A stretch of DNA of 64,000 bases, from positions 496,001 through 560,000 of the forward strand of contig NZ_FUEZ01000004.1 in assembly GCF_900157365.1 (NCBI RefSeq). The letters run 5' to 3'. A program made the translations under genes and the position numbers. Shown piece by piece: positions 1 to 8,866 of the stretch (within the stretch, counting starts at the first letter, position 1; each line of letters opens with the position of its first letter). The notes under the pieces were generated by a model, which ran no database searches, was not told the origin of the DNA, and saw only the letters and a program-made list of their open reading frames with translations. Origin of the DNA: Mycobacterium numidiamassiliense. Lineage in GTDB: Bacteria > Actinomycetota > Actinomycetes > Mycobacteriales > Mycobacteriaceae.

Positions 1-244
1 GGTCGGGCTCCCAGCCGGCCAGCTCGCGCAGCCAGGCCTGTTTGCGGCGTTGGTTGGGCAGCATGTGGAGATCGCTGATGTGGAGCACTCGAAGCGGGGT
101 GGAACCCGGGGTCAGCACGGGCATGGTGATCTCGCGCAGGACGAATGCGTTGCGCTCAACGACCGCCGCATAACCGACGCCGGCGACGGCAGAACCGAGC
201 GCGACGGCGCCGGCTCGTATCAGGGTGGGCAGAACATCAGCCAT
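1..244 (-). CDS. Metallophosphoesterase, N-terminal part (Rv3683-like)
   Basis: The 5' part of a gene that runs off the left edge. The ATG at 244 opens a reading frame beginning MADVLPTLIRAG, with a hydrophobic N-terminal stretch that could be a membrane anchor. At residues 53-58 it has HISDLH, the D-x-H metal-binding motif that starts calcineurin-like phosphoesterases. The metal-ligand blocks expected further on lie outside the window, so substrate and activity cannot be judged. It sits 55 bp downstream of ponA2 on the same strand and may be co-transcribed with it. M. tuberculosis has the same neighbour (Rv3683) after ponA2, from memory. Confidence 0.85.
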   Translation of the reverse strand, partial: MADVLPTLIRAGAVALGSAVAGVGYAAVVERNAFVLREITMPVLTPGSTPLRVLHISDLHMLPNQRRKQAWLRELAGWEPD

Positions 245-299
245 GCATGCAGCGTACTGCCGGTTGAAGACTCAGGACGCCTCTCGCGCCCCCGCGTTC

Positions 300-2726
300 T
301 TACGGCGGGCCGCCCGGCGGCGGCGGTGGTGGAGCCAGCAAGGGAATGGTGATCGGCGGCAGGCCCGGAATTTCGACGACCTGCGATCCGATCGGCGGTG
401 GCACTCCGTCCGGCGGTGGCGGCGGAGCGGGCGGGATGCCGTTACTGGTTTGGATCGTGATGATCGAACCCGGGATTGTTTGCCCGGTCGGCATCGTTCC
501 GACCACTTCGCCGGCCTTGGCGGTGCTGTTGACGGCGTTCGGTTGGTCGGCGACCTGGAAGCCCGCACCCTTGAGGCGGGCGCGCGCCGCGTCCAGGTCG
601 AGACCGGCAACGCTGGGCCCCCGGCCCGCCGGTGATCCGTCCACGTAGCGAGGGTCGGTCGGCGGCATCTGCACCGGTCCGAACGCGGTCGCGATCGGCT
701 TCATCGCGGTGAACCAGGTGCGCGCCGGCTCGTTACCGCCGTACAAGTCACCCTCGCCGCAATGGCGCAGCGGTGACGAGCACAAATCCGTCGGGGTGGT
801 CGAGTCGTCGTAGATGTAGTTCGCCGCCGCGTAGTACTTGGTGAAGCCGACGAAGCCGGAGGAGCGGTGGGCCTCGGTGGTGCCGGTCTTACCCGACACC
901 GGCAGGTCCCAGCCCGCGGCCCCGGCCGAGCCCGCCGCCGTGCCGCCGCCGCTGGCGTCCTTGCTCATCGCGTTGGCGAGGGTGTTGGCCAGCCCCTCGG
1001 GCACCACCTGATCGCAGGTCTCGGTCGTCACCGCGACCTCGTTGCCGTTGCGGTCGATCAGCTTGTCGATCGGATTCGGCGGGCACCACGTGCCGCCGGA
1101 GGCCAGCGTGGCCGCGACGTTCGACAGCTCCAGGGCATTCACCTCGATGGGGCCCAGGGTGAACGACCCGAGGTTCTGCCGCTTGACGAAGTCGGCCAGG
1201 CTTTCGTTGCTATCCGGGTTGTAGTCGCGCGCGGTCCCCGGGTCGGCATAGGACCGCAGCCCGAGCTTGACCGCCATGTCGACCGTGCGCGTCACGCCGA
1301 CCTGGGAGATCAGCTTGGCGAATGCGGTGTTGGGCGAGGTGGCCAACGCATCGGTCACGTTCATTGAACCCCGGTAGTTACCGGCGTTGATCACACACCA
1401 GGTGTCCTTGGGGCATCCTTTGGCCCCGCCCGAGCCCAGGCCCTTGGCCTGGAACCGCGATGGCACCTCGAGCGTGGCGTTGGTGCCCATGCCCATGTCC
1501 AGGGCGGCGGCCGTGGTGAAGATCTTGAACACCGATCCCGCGCCGTCGCCGACGAGTGAGAACGGCTGCGGGCGCATCGTCTGGCCGGCGTCGATGTCCA
1601 GCCCGTAGGTGCGGTTGCTGGCCATCGCCATCACCTTGTGCGAATCCTTGCCCGGCTTGATCACGCTCATCACGCTCGAGATGCCTGGGAGGCTCGGACT
1701 GGCGAATTTGTCGATGGCCGTCTTGACCGGGATCTGGACGTCCGGGTCCAGCGTCGTGCGGATGAGGTAGCCACCCCTGGACACCTGTTCCTTACTGATC
1801 CCCGCCCGGGACAAGTAGGACTGCACGTAGTCGCAGAAAAAGGCGCGGTCGCCTGCCGCGATGCAGCCGCGTGGCAACTCGTTGGGCTGCGGCAAGATCC
1901 CCAGCGGCGTTGTCTTGGCGGCGCGCAGGGCGTCGGCCTCCTGGGGCAGGTTGTCGATCATGGTGTCCAGCACCAGGTTGCGCCGGGCCAGCGCGCCGTC
2001 CGGGTTGGTGTACGGGTTGAGCGCGCTGGTCGACTGCACCATGCCGGCCAGCAGCGCCGCCTGCTGCCAATTCAGGTCCGATGCGTTGATGCCGAAGTAG
2101 GTCTGCGCGGCGTCCTGGACGCCGAACGAGCCGTTGCCGAACGAGACCAGGTTCAGATAGCGGGTCAGGATCTCCGGTTTGGTGAAGGTCTTGTCGAGCG
2201 TGAGCGCCATCCGGATCTCGCGCAGCTTGCGTGCGGGCGTGGTCTCGACGGCCGCGTGTTTTTCGGCGTCGGTCTTGGCGGTGACCAACAGCTGATAGTT
2301 CTTCACGTACTGCTGTTCGATCGTCGAACCGCCGCGGGTGTCCACATCACCGGACGCGTAGCCGGCCAGCCCGGTCAGCGTGCCCTTCCAGTCCACCCCG
2401 TTGTGGTAGGCGAATCGCTTGTCTTCGATCGAGACGATCGCCAGCTTCATGGTGTTGGCGATTTTGTCGCCGGGAACCTCGAACCGACGCTGCTCATACA
2501 GCCACGCGATGACGTTGCCCTTCGAGTCGACCATCGTCGACACCGCGGGCACCTGAGCCTCGAGAAGCTGGGCCGACCCGTTGGCGACGACTTCGGACGC
2601 GCGGTTGGACATCAGCCCCAGCCCACCCGCGAACGGGAACAACATCGCCGTCGCGACCACACTGGCCAACAGGCAGCATCCGGCCAATTTGAGGACCGTG
2701 AGGACTGCCGGCGGGCGGTCTGACAT
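300..2726 (-). CDS. ponA2: Bifunctional penicillin-binding protein PonA2 (PBP1-type)
   Basis: Class A penicillin-binding protein that polymerises glycan strands and cross-links peptidoglycan outside the membrane. Visible order: short cytoplasmic N-terminus, one membrane anchor (about residues 10-35), GT51 transglycosylase with catalytic E101 in SIEDKRF and GGSTIEQQ at 132-139, then a transpeptidase with S398-x-x-K401, SPN at 464-466 and KTGT at 613-616. A PASTA-like domain follows at about 695-755, then a proline-rich tail. All catalytic motifs are intact. The ATG at 2726 has the hexamer TACTGT exactly 7 nt upstream and no Shine-Dalgarno, so the mRNA may be leaderless. It is divergent from whiB4. 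Confidence 0.97.
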   Translation of the reverse strand: MSDRPPAVLTVLKLAGCCLLASVVATAMLFPFAGGLGLMSNRASEVVANGSAQLLEAQVPAVSTMVDSKGNVIAWLYEQRRFEVPGDKIANTMKLAIVSIEDKRFAYHNGVDWKGTLTGLAGYASGDVDTRGGSTIEQQYVKNYQLLVTAKTDAEKHAAVETTPARKLREIRMALTLDKTFTKPEILTRYLNLVSFGNGSFGVQDAAQTYFGINASDLNWQQAALLAGMVQSTSALNPYTNPDGALARRNLVLDTMIDNLPQEADALRAAKTTPLGILPQPNELPRGCIAAGDRAFFCDYVQSYLSRAGISKEQVSRGGYLIRTTLDPDVQIPVKTAIDKFASPSLPGISSVMSVIKPGKDSHKVMAMASNRTYGLDIDAGQTMRPQPFSLVGDGAGSVFKIFTTAAALDMGMGTNATLEVPSRFQAKGLGSGGAKGCPKDTWCVINAGNYRGSMNVTDALATSPNTAFAKLISQVGVTRTVDMAVKLGLRSYADPGTARDYNPDSNESLADFVKRQNLGSFTLGPIEVNALELSNVAATLASGGTWCPPNPIDKLIDRNGNEVAVTTETCDQVVPEGLANTLANAMSKDASGGGTAAGSAGAAGWDLPVSGKTGTTEAHRSSGFVGFTKYYAAANYIYDDSTTPTDLCSSPLRHCGEGDLYGGNEPARTWFTAMKPIATAFGPVQMPPTDPRYVDGSPAGRGPSVAGLDLDAARARLKGAGFQVADQPNAVNSTAKAGEVVGTMPTGQTIPGSIITIQTSNGIPPAPPPPPDGVPPPIGSQVVEIPGLPPITIPLLAPPPPPPGGPP

Positions 2727-2733
2727 GCGTACT

Positions 2734-2739
2734 ACAGTA
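2734..2739 (-). promoter_or_regulatory. -10 element of ponA2, leaderless type
   Basis: On the minus strand TACTGT is followed by 7 nt and then the ponA2 ATG. TANNNT at this distance is the usual -10 of mycobacterial SigA promoters whose transcript begins at the start codon. This is inferred from position; no transcription start is known here. Confidence 0.5.
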
Positions 2740-2929
2740 GCGGCCCGCCATTGGCAGGCTGCGCCGTCGTTTTACCAGCTCGGATCAAGACGCGGTGACC
2801 GTAGCCGTCACGGCCCTCGTGACCAGCAAATTTGTCGTTTTCGGCCGCGTTGTTCGTGCTCGTTTTACTCTTCCGCCACCTAAATTGGTTACTCAACGAG
2901 ACGTCTGGTCTTACGCTGATGTACGAGAC

Positions 2930-2943
2930 GGGACGCGCGTCCC
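2930..2943. promoter_or_regulatory. Perfect palindrome GGGACGCGCGTCCC (DosR-box-like core)
   Basis: Fourteen bases reading the same on both strands, with arms GGGAC and GTCCC separated by four bases. The arms equal the core of the mycobacterial dormancy-regulator box, remembered as TTSGGGACTWWAGTCCCSAA. The right flank is A-rich as in that box; the left flank does not match. It lies about 170 bp upstream of whiB4 and 200 bp upstream of ponA2. Protein binding is inferred only. Confidence 0.4.
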
Positions 2944-3112
2944 AAAAAAAGCGTTATGAGACTGTTGCGCAATTGCCACCTGACCACCTAACTTATACAG
3001 ACGGTGAGATTCAGGTAACACGGATCTGCACAGTGTGGCGTGGATCGCAAACGAGGGTTTGTACCCGAGGAGGGCGGTCGCCAAGCCGCGACCGGGAGGA
3101 AGGGAACAGCTC

Positions 3113-3463
3113 GTGTCAGTTACACGATCGGTTGCTCGTCGGACGAACATTTCGGCTGCACAGGGGGTGCTCCGCAGTGTTGACGCAGAAGAGCGGATTG
3201 CCTGGGTTTCCCAGGCGTTATGCCGGACCACTGACCCCGACGAATTGTTCGTCCGGGGCGCTGCCCAGCGTAAGGCGGCCGTCATCTGCCGCCATTGCCC
3301 GGTGATGCAGGAATGCGGGGCGGACGCGCTGGATAACAAGGTCGAGTTCGGCGTTTGGGGCGGTATGACCGAGCGCCAGCGCAGGGCCCTGCTGAAGCAG
3401 CACCCTGACGTCGTGTCGTGGTCGGACTTCTTCGACAAGCGCAGGAACCGCGGCGTCAGCTAG
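3113..3463 (+). CDS. whiB4: Redox-sensing Fe-S regulator WhiB4
   Basis: Wbl-family transcription factor that carries an oxygen- and NO-sensitive [4Fe-4S] cluster; in M. tuberculosis it tunes the oxidative-stress response. Four cysteines are spaced as in the family (one in ALCRTTDP, then CRHCPVMQEC), followed by the turn FGVWGGM and a basic C-terminus (DKRRNR). I chose the GTG at 3113, giving 116 residues, because GGAGGAAGGG lies 7-16 nt upstream and the protein then aligns end to end with the M. tuberculosis one. A longer in-frame start exists at 3035, but its extra residues look non-coding. It is convergent with the ATPase gene at 3749. Confidence 0.95.
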   Translation: MSVTRSVARRTNISAAQGVLRSVDAEERIAWVSQALCRTTDPDELFVRGAAQRKAAVICRHCPVMQECGADALDNKVEFGVWGGMTERQRRALLKQHPDVVSWSDFFDKRRNRGVS

Positions 3464-3481
3464 CTCCCGTCAGGACCGCAT

Positions 3482-3501
3482 CTACCGCACGGTTGCGGTA
3501 G
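3482..3501. terminator. Hairpin after whiB4
   Basis: CTACCGCA, loop CGGT, TGCGGTAG: a perfect 8-bp stem starting 18 nt past the whiB4 stop. No T-tract follows, which is common for mycobacterial terminators. The rest of 3464-3748 shows no gene. Confidence 0.55.
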
Positions 3502-3748
3502 GTCGGTCTGCGGCGCGAGGCGCTCCGGCCGGTCGCTCTTCATCATTACGATTCTGTTACAGCGCAGGCCGTCACGGCCCCGCGCTGAACGGTGCCTAAT
3601 AAAACGGGCGAGCCCGACTGCCTTGTACTGGATAGGAATTCGCGGCCGAGAACGGGTTCGTTACCGAGATGCGGGTTAGGCAGCGGTTTTTCGGCTGCCT
3701 ACTGCGCGGGCCGCGTCGTCGCCGACCGGGCCCGGGCTGGGGGCTTTG

Positions 3749-4906
3749 TTAGTCGCCTGCCGCGCGAGCCGCATCGTCGCCGACCGCGGTGATCTGGTCG
3801 GCCAGTGCACTCAAAGCCTCCAGGTCCGAAACATCGAACGGCAGCGACGGCACCCCGAGGACCGGCACATGCGGGTTGGCTCCGGTGAAGCGGGACAGCA
3901 GCCGCACCTCCCGCTTGGCGGTCTGACCGCGGTCGGCATGGATCTGCAGCACCGCCGCGGCCAGCGCCGCGGCCTCGGAGTCTGCGTCGGCCCCCAGCGT
4001 TTCGCCTCCGTCGACCGCGCGCTCGACCGGTAGCGAGCACAGCATCGGGTGGGTGCGGTTCAGGATGAGCCCCGCCAGCGGCATGCTCTCCTGCGACAGC
4101 CGGTCGACGAAGAACGACGCCTCACGCAATGCGTCGGGCTCGGCCGCCGACACCACCACGAACTGGGTACCGCGCCGTTTCAGCAGTGAATAGGTGCGGT
4201 CGGCCTTCTCGCGCCAACCGCCGAACGTGGCCTCCAGTGATTGCACGAAAGATCCGATGTCACCGAGCAGTTGCGAGCCCATGATGGTCGACAGCGCCTT
4301 CATGGCCAAACCCATTGCGCCGGTGACCAATCGCCCGATCCCCCGGCCCGGCGCGAGTAGCAGCCGCCACAGTCGGCTATCCATGAAGCTGCCCAAGCGT
4401 TTTGGCGCGTCCAGGAAGTCCAGCGCGTTGCGCGACGGGGGCGTGTCCACCACGATCAAATCCCAGCGGTCCTGCGCCAGGAGCTGGCCGAGTTTCTCCA
4501 TCGCCATGTACTCCTGCGTCCCGGCGAGCGACGTGGCGACCGTTTGGTAGAACTGGTTGTTCAGCAGCGCCTGTGCCCGCTCCGGGCCGGAGTATTGCAG
4601 CACCATTTCATCGAACGTGCGACGCATATCCAGCATCATGGCGTGCAACTCGCCGGGCACCTCGGGTGCTAGCGGGACCCGTTGCGGGGTGTTGCCGAGG
4701 TCGTTGACGCCCAGCGCTTGAGCCAGTCGCTTGGCCGGGTCGATCGTCAAAACGCAGACGGTGCGGCCATATTCGGCCGCTCGCAGCGCCATCGCGGCCG
4801 CAGTGGTGGTCTTGCCGACGCCGCCGGCGCCGCAGCAGACCACGACCCGGTTGGATCTGTCGGCCAAGATCGCAGCCATGTCAAGTAATGTCGGTGTGAC
4901 GCTCAT
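3749..4906 (-). CDS. ArsA/Get3-like ATPase, second subunit (Rv3680-like)
   Basis: P-loop ATPase of the ArsA/Get3 (SIMIBI) family, 385 residues. The deviant Walker A is GAGGVGKTT at 26-34; the usual signature lysine before the first glycines (KGGVGKT) is replaced by Ala here but kept in the partner gene. A switch motif VDTPPSRN follows near residue 153. In M. tuberculosis the two proteins are described as a Get3-like pair affecting tolerance of glycerol and nitrosative stress; old annotations call it an anion transporter ATPase. Start and stop overlap the upstream gene as ATGA (4903-4906), so the two are translationally coupled and probably form one complex. Confidence 0.9.
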   Translation of the reverse strand: MSVTPTLLDMAAILADRSNRVVVCCGAGGVGKTTTAAAMALRAAEYGRTVCVLTIDPAKRLAQALGVNDLGNTPQRVPLAPEVPGELHAMMLDMRRTFDEMVLQYSGPERAQALLNNQFYQTVATSLAGTQEYMAMEKLGQLLAQDRWDLIVVDTPPSRNALDFLDAPKRLGSFMDSRLWRLLLAPGRGIGRLVTGAMGLAMKALSTIMGSQLLGDIGSFVQSLEATFGGWREKADRTYSLLKRRGTQFVVVSAAEPDALREASFFVDRLSQESMPLAGLILNRTHPMLCSLPVERAVDGGETLGADADSEAAALAAAVLQIHADRGQTAKREVRLLSRFTGANPHVPVLGVPSLPFDVSDLEALSALADQITAVGDDAARAAGD

Positions 4907-5925
4907 CGAACTCCTTGCTGCGCAAGAGATTCCGACAGTTCGTAGAGGCTGCCTAGGTCGACGCCGTCGGAGATGGTGGGCAGCTCCAGCCGCGGCACCT
5001 TGAGCGCGTCGAGCTGTTGCGCGCTCTCTGCCCGTGCGGTGATGCGGGTGGCATGCTGGATGGTCTCGGTGAGCAGGCCGGCGAAGTCGGCGTCGTCGAG
5101 CTCGATTCCGGCCATCTTCAACCCGGCCCGCACCGAGTCCGCGTCGACATCGCCCTCGGCGGCCTTGGCCAGATCGCCGGGTTCCAGATACGACGGGATG
5201 TTGCGATTCACGATCACGCTGCCGATCGGCAGCTCCAGCTCGGAAAGTTCCTCGATGGCTTCCAGCGTCTCCTGTATCGGCAGCGTCTCCAACAGGGTCA
5301 CCAGGTGAATGGCGGTCTGGTCGGAGTGCAGCAACTTCACCACGCCGTCGGCCTGCGAGTGCACCGGCCCGCCCTTGGCCAAGTCGGATACTGCCTTCGT
5401 TGTGTCCAGGAAGCGTGAGATCCGGCCCGTCGGTGGGGAATCGACGACAATTGCGTCATAAACCGGGAGCTTGTTCTTGTCGAGGCGCACCGCCGCCTCC
5501 TTGATCTTGCCGGTGAGCAGCACGTCGCGCAGGCCGGGCGCGATCGTCGTGGCGAACTCGACCGCGCCAATGCGGCGCATCGCGCGGCCGGCGAGACCGA
5601 GGTTGTAGAACATGTCGAGGTATTCCAGGAACGCGGCCTCGATGTCGATGGCCAGAGCATTGACCTGGCCGCCCCGCTCGGCGGTCGCGATCTTGACTTC
5701 TTCATAGGGGAGCGGCGGAACGTCGAAGAGCTGCGCGATGCCTTGGCGCCCCTCGACTTCGACGAGCAGGACTTTGCGGCCCCCCGCGGCCAGGGTGAGG
5801 GCCAGCGCGGCCGCGATCGTCGACTTACCGGTGCCGCCTTTGCCAGTCACGAAATGCACGCGGGCCTTCGACAGACGTGCCGGCCAGCCGACGGAGCTAC
5901 CGCCGCTCGATATGGTTGCCACCAT
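4903..5925 (-). CDS. ArsA/Get3-like ATPase, first subunit (Rv3679-like)
   Basis: Partner of the downstream ATPase. It has a canonical deviant Walker [10 protein letters not shown] at 28-36, including the signature lysine, and VDSPPTGRI as the switch region. The 340-residue length equals the M. tuberculosis protein as I remember it. ArsA/Get3 ATPases cycle between open and closed dimers and can hand over membrane proteins or small ligands; the client here is unknown. The start is ATG at 5925 or GTG at 5922. A TAGCAT hexamer lies 6 nt before the GTG, so a leaderless start at the GTG is possible. Both ATPase genes form one operon facing whiB4. Confidence 0.9.
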   Translation of the reverse strand: MVATISSGGSSVGWPARLSKARVHFVTGKGGTGKSTIAAALALTLAAGGRKVLLVEVEGRQGIAQLFDVPPLPYEEVKIATAERGGQVNALAIDIEAAFLEYLDMFYNLGLAGRAMRRIGAVEFATTIAPGLRDVLLTGKIKEAAVRLDKNKLPVYDAIVVDSPPTGRISRFLDTTKAVSDLAKGGPVHSQADGVVKLLHSDQTAIHLVTLLETLPIQETLEAIEELSELELPIGSVIVNRNIPSYLEPGDLAKAAEGDVDADSVRAGLKMAGIELDDADFAGLLTETIQHATRITARAESAQQLDALKVPRLELPTISDGVDLGSLYELSESLAQQGVR

Positions 5926-6043
5926 CGCATGCTAGCCCCAGTGCTTCGCGGCCCCCGCAAATCGGGTGGAGTACCTGCGACACGGCCAATGAGCTGGCCA
6001 CCGGGTTGGTCAGAGCCGTGCCTCAGCGTTCTGCAGCGACCGA

Positions 6044-6049
6044 TAAGCT
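6044..6049 (+). promoter_or_regulatory. -10 element, leaderless type, before the 53-residue gene
   Basis: TAAGCT lies 6 nt upstream of the ATG at 6056, with no Shine-Dalgarno between them. Inferred from spacing. Confidence 0.4.
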
Positions 6050-6055
6050 CGCGGC

Positions 6056-6217
6056 ATGAGCCAACCGACCACGTGGGAGTACGCCACGGTTCCCCTGCTG
6101 ACGCACGCCACCAAACAGATCCTCGACCAATGGGGTGCCGACGGCTGGGAGCTGGTGGCGGTGCTGCCCGGGCCCACCGGCGAGCAGCACGTGGCCTACC
6201 TGAAGCGCCCGAAGTAG
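6056..6217 (+). CDS. DUF4177-like small protein (Rv3678A-like)
   Basis: A 53-residue ORF: MSQPTTWEYATVPLL at the start, then WGADGWELVAVLPG and a basic end (LKRPK). The pattern of an aromatic W-E-Y strand, a helix and then GWELV is that of the DUF4177 fold, whose function is unknown. It ends 13 bp before the RidA gene and probably shares its transcript. M. tuberculosis has the same small gene next to its RidA homologue, from memory. Codon use and third-position GC fit a real gene. Confidence 0.85.
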   Translation: MSQPTTWEYATVPLLTHATKQILDQWGADGWELVAVLPGPTGEQHVAYLKRPK

Positions 6218-6230
6218 GGAGCCCGCATCC

Positions 6231-6686
6231 ATGACTGCGTCAGCCCGGCTCGAGGCGATCGGTATTTCGCTTCCGCAGGTTGTTGCGCCGCTGGCTTCCT
6301 ACCTTCCGGCAAAGCGCACCGGCAACCTGGTCTACACGGCGGGGCAGCTGCCGATGGAGAGCGGCAAGCTGGCCGGCACCGGCAAGGTCGGCGCCGAGGT
6401 CAGCCCCGAGGAGGGCAACGCGCTCGCGCGGCTCTGCGCGCTCAACGCGTTAGCGGCAGTCCATTCCCTGGTGGGGATCGACTCGGTGACTCAAGTGGTC
6501 AAGGTCGTCGGGTTCGTCGCCTCCGCTCCGGGCTTCAATGGACAGCCCGGCGTCATCAACGGTGCTTCCGACCTTCTCGCTGAAGTGTTCGGCGACAACG
6601 GCACCCACGCGCGTTCGGCGGTCGGGGTCTCCGAGCTCCCACTTGACGCACCTGTGGAAGTCGAGCTGATCGTGGAGGTCGGCTGA
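6231..6686 (+). CDS. RidA-family enamine/imine deaminase (Rv3678c-like)
   Basis: RidA/YjgF/UK114-family protein of 151 residues. These trimers hydrolyse reactive 2-aminoacrylate-type enamines made by PLP enzymes. Family marks seen are VYTAGQLP near residue 34, the ARSAVGV segment carrying the conserved arginine, and the following ELPLDAPVEVE strand. It is slightly longer than classic RidA (about 130) because of an N-terminal extension. A GGGAG Shine-Dalgarno precedes the ATG. The next gene begins 5 bp after its stop, so this is the middle of a three-gene operon. Confidence 0.85.
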   Translation: MTASARLEAIGISLPQVVAPLASYLPAKRTGNLVYTAGQLPMESGKLAGTGKVGAEVSPEEGNALARLCALNALAAVHSLVGIDSVTQVVKVVGFVASAPGFNGQPGVINGASDLLAEVFGDNGTHARSAVGVSELPLDAPVEVELIVEVG

Positions 6687-6691
6687 CGACC

Positions 6692-7483
6692 GTGAGTGAG
6701 GCTGCGGAGTCGTCGACCCATCCCGCATACGGCAGGTTGCGGGCGGTTACCGAGACGGCCTCGGTCCTGCTGGCCGACAACCCCGGGTGGCTGACCCTGG
6801 AGGGCACCAACACCTGGGTGCTGCGGGGCCCGCGCAGCGACGAGCTGGTGATCATCGACCCCGGGCCCGACGACGACGAGCACATCGCGCGCGTCGCCGC
6901 GCTGGGCCGCATCGCGCTGGTGCTGATCAGCCATCGGCACAGCGACCACACCGATGGCATCGACAAGCTGGTCGACCTGACCGGGGCGACGGTGCGCTCG
7001 GCGGGCAGCGGCTTTTTGCGCGGGCTCGGCGGCGAATTGATCGACGGCGAGGTGATCGATGCCGCGGGCCTGAAAATCAAGGTGATGGCGACACCCGGCC
7101 ACACCGCAGACTCGATGTCCTTCGTTCTAGAGGACGCCGTGCTGACCGCGGACACAGTGTTGGGGCGGGGCACCACCGTCATCGACAACGAAGACGGCAA
7201 CCTGGCCGACTACCTGGAATCGCTGCGGCGGCTGGGCGGCTTGGGCCGTCGCACGGTGTTGCCCGGGCACGGGCCGGATCTGGCCGACCTGGAAGCCGTT
7301 GTCTCCGAGTACTTGACGCATCGCCAGCAACGCCTGGACCAGGTGTGTGCCGCGTTGGCAGAGCTTGGCGACGACGCGACCGCGCGCCAGATCGTCGAAC
7401 ACGTCTACACCGACGTCGACGAGAAATTGTGGGACGCGGCCGAGTGGTCCGTGCAGGCGCAGCTGGATTACCTGCGCCGCTAG
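6692..7483 (+). CDS. MBL-fold metallohydrolase (Rv3677c-like)
   Basis: Metallo-beta-lactamase-fold hydrolase of the LACTB2/glyoxalase II-like group, 263 residues. The metal motif SHRHSDHTDG gives H81, H83, D85 and H86. Later ligands are seen in ATPGHTADS and in VLPGHGPDL, and a winged-helix-like C-terminal segment (about 205-260) follows as in LACTB2 proteins. The substrate is unknown; LACTB2 members act on RNA, while others hydrolyse thioesters. The start is GTG at 6692, five bases after the RidA stop. It faces crp tail to tail. Confidence 0.85.
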   Translation: MSEAAESSTHPAYGRLRAVTETASVLLADNPGWLTLEGTNTWVLRGPRSDELVIIDPGPDDDEHIARVAALGRIALVLISHRHSDHTDGIDKLVDLTGATVRSAGSGFLRGLGGELIDGEVIDAAGLKIKVMATPGHTADSMSFVLEDAVLTADTVLGRGTTVIDNEDGNLADYLESLRRLGGLGRRTVLPGHGPDLADLEAVVSEYLTHRQQRLDQVCAALAELGDDATARQIVEHVYTDVDEKLWDAAEWSVQAQLDYLRR

Positions 7484-7547
7484 CGGTGATCGCGCGAGTC
7501 ACAACTGCCACATAGGCCCCGGGTTTGGAAGCGCGAGGCGGTTCTGA

Positions 7548-7575
7548 AACGTGATAGCGCAGGCGATATCACGTT
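7548..7575. terminator. Inverted repeat between convergent MBL gene and crp
   Basis: AACGTGATA, 10-nt spacer, TATCACGTT: a perfect 9-bp dyad in the 156-bp gap between two genes that end toward each other. The likeliest role is a bidirectional terminator. The half-site separation is wrong for a Crp operator. Confidence 0.45.
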
Positions 7576-7639
7576 CTCGGGCCGGATGATGGGAGCCGCG
7601 GCGGTACCCACGTGACTGGTGTGACTGCATCAGCCGTGC

Positions 7640-8314
7640 CTATCGCGCCCGGCGCGCCAGCCTTTCGGAGTCCGAGATCAGCACGCTCTTGCCTTCGAGC
7701 CGGATCCAGCCGCGGTGGGCGAAATCGGCCAGCGCCTTGTTCACGGTTTCCCGGGAAGCGCCCACCAGCTGGGCGATCTCCTCTTGGGTCAGGTCGTGGG
7801 TGACCCGCATGGCGCCGCCCTCCTGCGTGCCGAACCGCTGAGCGAGCTGCAACAGTTGCTTGGCGACCCGGCCGGGCACATCGGTGAAGATGAGGTCGGC
7901 CAGGTTGTTGTTGGTCCGCCGCAGCCGGCGGGCCAACACCCGCAACAGTTGCTCGGCAATCTCGGGGCGGTCGGCGATCCAGGCCCGCAGCGCGTCGCGG
8001 TCCATCGACACCGCGCGCACCTCGGTGATGGTGGTGGCGCTGGACGTCCGTGGCCCAGGGTCGAAGATCGACAACTCGCCGAACATGTCGGACGGGCCCA
8101 TGATCGTCAGCAGGTTCTCCCGGCCGTCGGGTGATCGCCTGCCGATCTTCACCTTTCCCGAGACGATGATGTAGAGCCGGTCGCCCGGCTCCCCTTCCGC
8201 GAAAACGGTGTGTCCCCGGGGGAAGTCGACGGGTTGTAGTTGCTTGGTCAGTGCTGCGACTGCACCGGGTTCAACCCCCTGGAAGATTCCTGCTCTAGCC
8301 AGGATCTCGTCCAC
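7640..8314 (-). CDS. crp: cAMP receptor protein Crp (Rv3676-like)
   Basis: Global cAMP-responsive regulator, 224 residues, almost identical to my memory of M. tuberculosis Crp. The N-terminal cyclic-nucleotide domain contains [18 protein letters not shown], the phosphate-binding cassette. A long C-helix follows, then a helix-turn-helix with recognition segment [10 protein letters not shown]. The start is GTG at 8314 with GAAGAGG about 5 nt upstream. The adenylate cyclase at 38222 is a possible source of its ligand. The membrane protein gene upstream lies on the same strand. Confidence 0.97.
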   Translation of the reverse strand: MDEILARAGIFQGVEPGAVAALTKQLQPVDFPRGHTVFAEGEPGDRLYIIVSGKVKIGRRSPDGRENLLTIMGPSDMFGELSIFDPGPRTSSATTITEVRAVSMDRDALRAWIADRPEIAEQLLRVLARRLRRTNNNLADLIFTDVPGRVAKQLLQLAQRFGTQEGGAMRVTHDLTQEEIAQLVGASRETVNKALADFAHRGWIRLEGKSVLISDSERLARRAR

Positions 8315-8411
8315 GTTGCCTCTTCAGCTTTCCAACGATGTGATATGGCAGGCCAACCGCTTAGCCATTAGTGAGCATAGAGGTAGGCCAATGTTGTCCA
8401 ACGTGCCAACG

Positions 8412-8822
8412 CTACACACGATTGACGTGTCTAGTCGCCCCATATTGCGGATTGTATTGCGGATTGACGCGCGAATGCGCGTGTACTTGCATCGGCATCA
8501 GTCTGCCCGTAGCGGGGTCGGCGAGGCCGATGGCAAACACCGACTCGGCGTGATGCCGTCCGGTCAGCACCCGGGGCGGCGGGGCGGCGGCGAGTTGCTG
8601 GGCCTGGCGTTGATGCAGGTATTCCAGCGCCTCGGTAATGCCTTCTCTGGCCAGCGTCCGCATATCGACGGCCTGCGCATGCTCGAGAAACTCGTCGACA
8701 TCGGCCGCCGTGACCGACTCACGGGCAAGCTCGGATTCGAGCCGGCCCAGGCCCAGCGCCGCAAGCATGAGTAGCCCGGGTATGAGGGCTACCAGCAACC
8801 ATGACACAAGGAGAGTAAACAT
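8412..8822 (-). CDS. Small membrane protein (Rv3675-like)
   Basis: 136 residues from the ATG at 8822. A single N-terminal membrane helix (LLVSWLLVALIPGLLMLAAL) is followed by a cytosolic helical domain with VDEFLEHAQAVD and a polar C-terminal tail rich in Asn, Gln and His. An upstream TTG at 8828 would add two residues. I know no function. It lies 97 bp upstream of crp on the same strand, as in M. tuberculosis. Confidence 0.75.
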   Translation of the reverse strand: MFTLLVSWLLVALIPGLLMLAALGLGRLESELARESVTAADVDEFLEHAQAVDMRTLAREGITEALEYLHQRQAQQLAAAPPPRVLTGRHHAESVFAIGLADPATGRLMPMQVHAHSRVNPQYNPQYGATRHVNRV

Positions 8823-8853
8823 GCCCAAGGTCTCAGCGAGGTCACGAAATCAG

Positions 8854-8859
8854 TACTCT
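8854..8859 (+). promoter_or_regulatory. -10 element of nth, leaderless type
   Basis: TACTCT lies 7 nt upstream of the GTG start at 8867, and no Shine-Dalgarno is present. Inferred from spacing. Confidence 0.45.
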
Positions 8860-8866
8860 GTCGTAG

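Larger units (their letters stand above)
2727..3112. other. Divergent ponA2-whiB4 regulatory region
   Basis: 386 bp without a credible gene. It holds the ponA2 -10 element at one end, a perfect 14-bp palindrome near the middle (2930-2943), an A7 run just after it, and the whiB4 ribosome-binding site GGAGGAAGGG just before 3113. A TATACA hexamer near 2992-2998 could be a whiB4 -10, but I see no well-spaced -35 partner. Confidence 0.6.

Noticed and set aside
1638..2723. Long open frame opposite ponA2 (361 codons, plus strand)
   Set aside because: It is rich in Arg, Gly and Val with no motif, a product of the third-position GC of ponA2 on the other strand.
2930..2950. Palindrome plus A7 run read as a ponA2-region terminator
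   Set aside because: On the plus strand the hairpin is followed by A, not T, and on the minus strand the T run comes before it.
3035..3112. Longer N-terminus for WhiB4
   Set aside because: The extra 26 residues contain the ribosome-binding site for the GTG at 3113 and do not resemble the family.
7548..7575. Dyad near crp read as a Crp autoregulatory site
   Set aside because: GTGA and TCAC half-sites are 16 bp apart instead of 6, and the dyad lies downstream of crp, not at its promoter.
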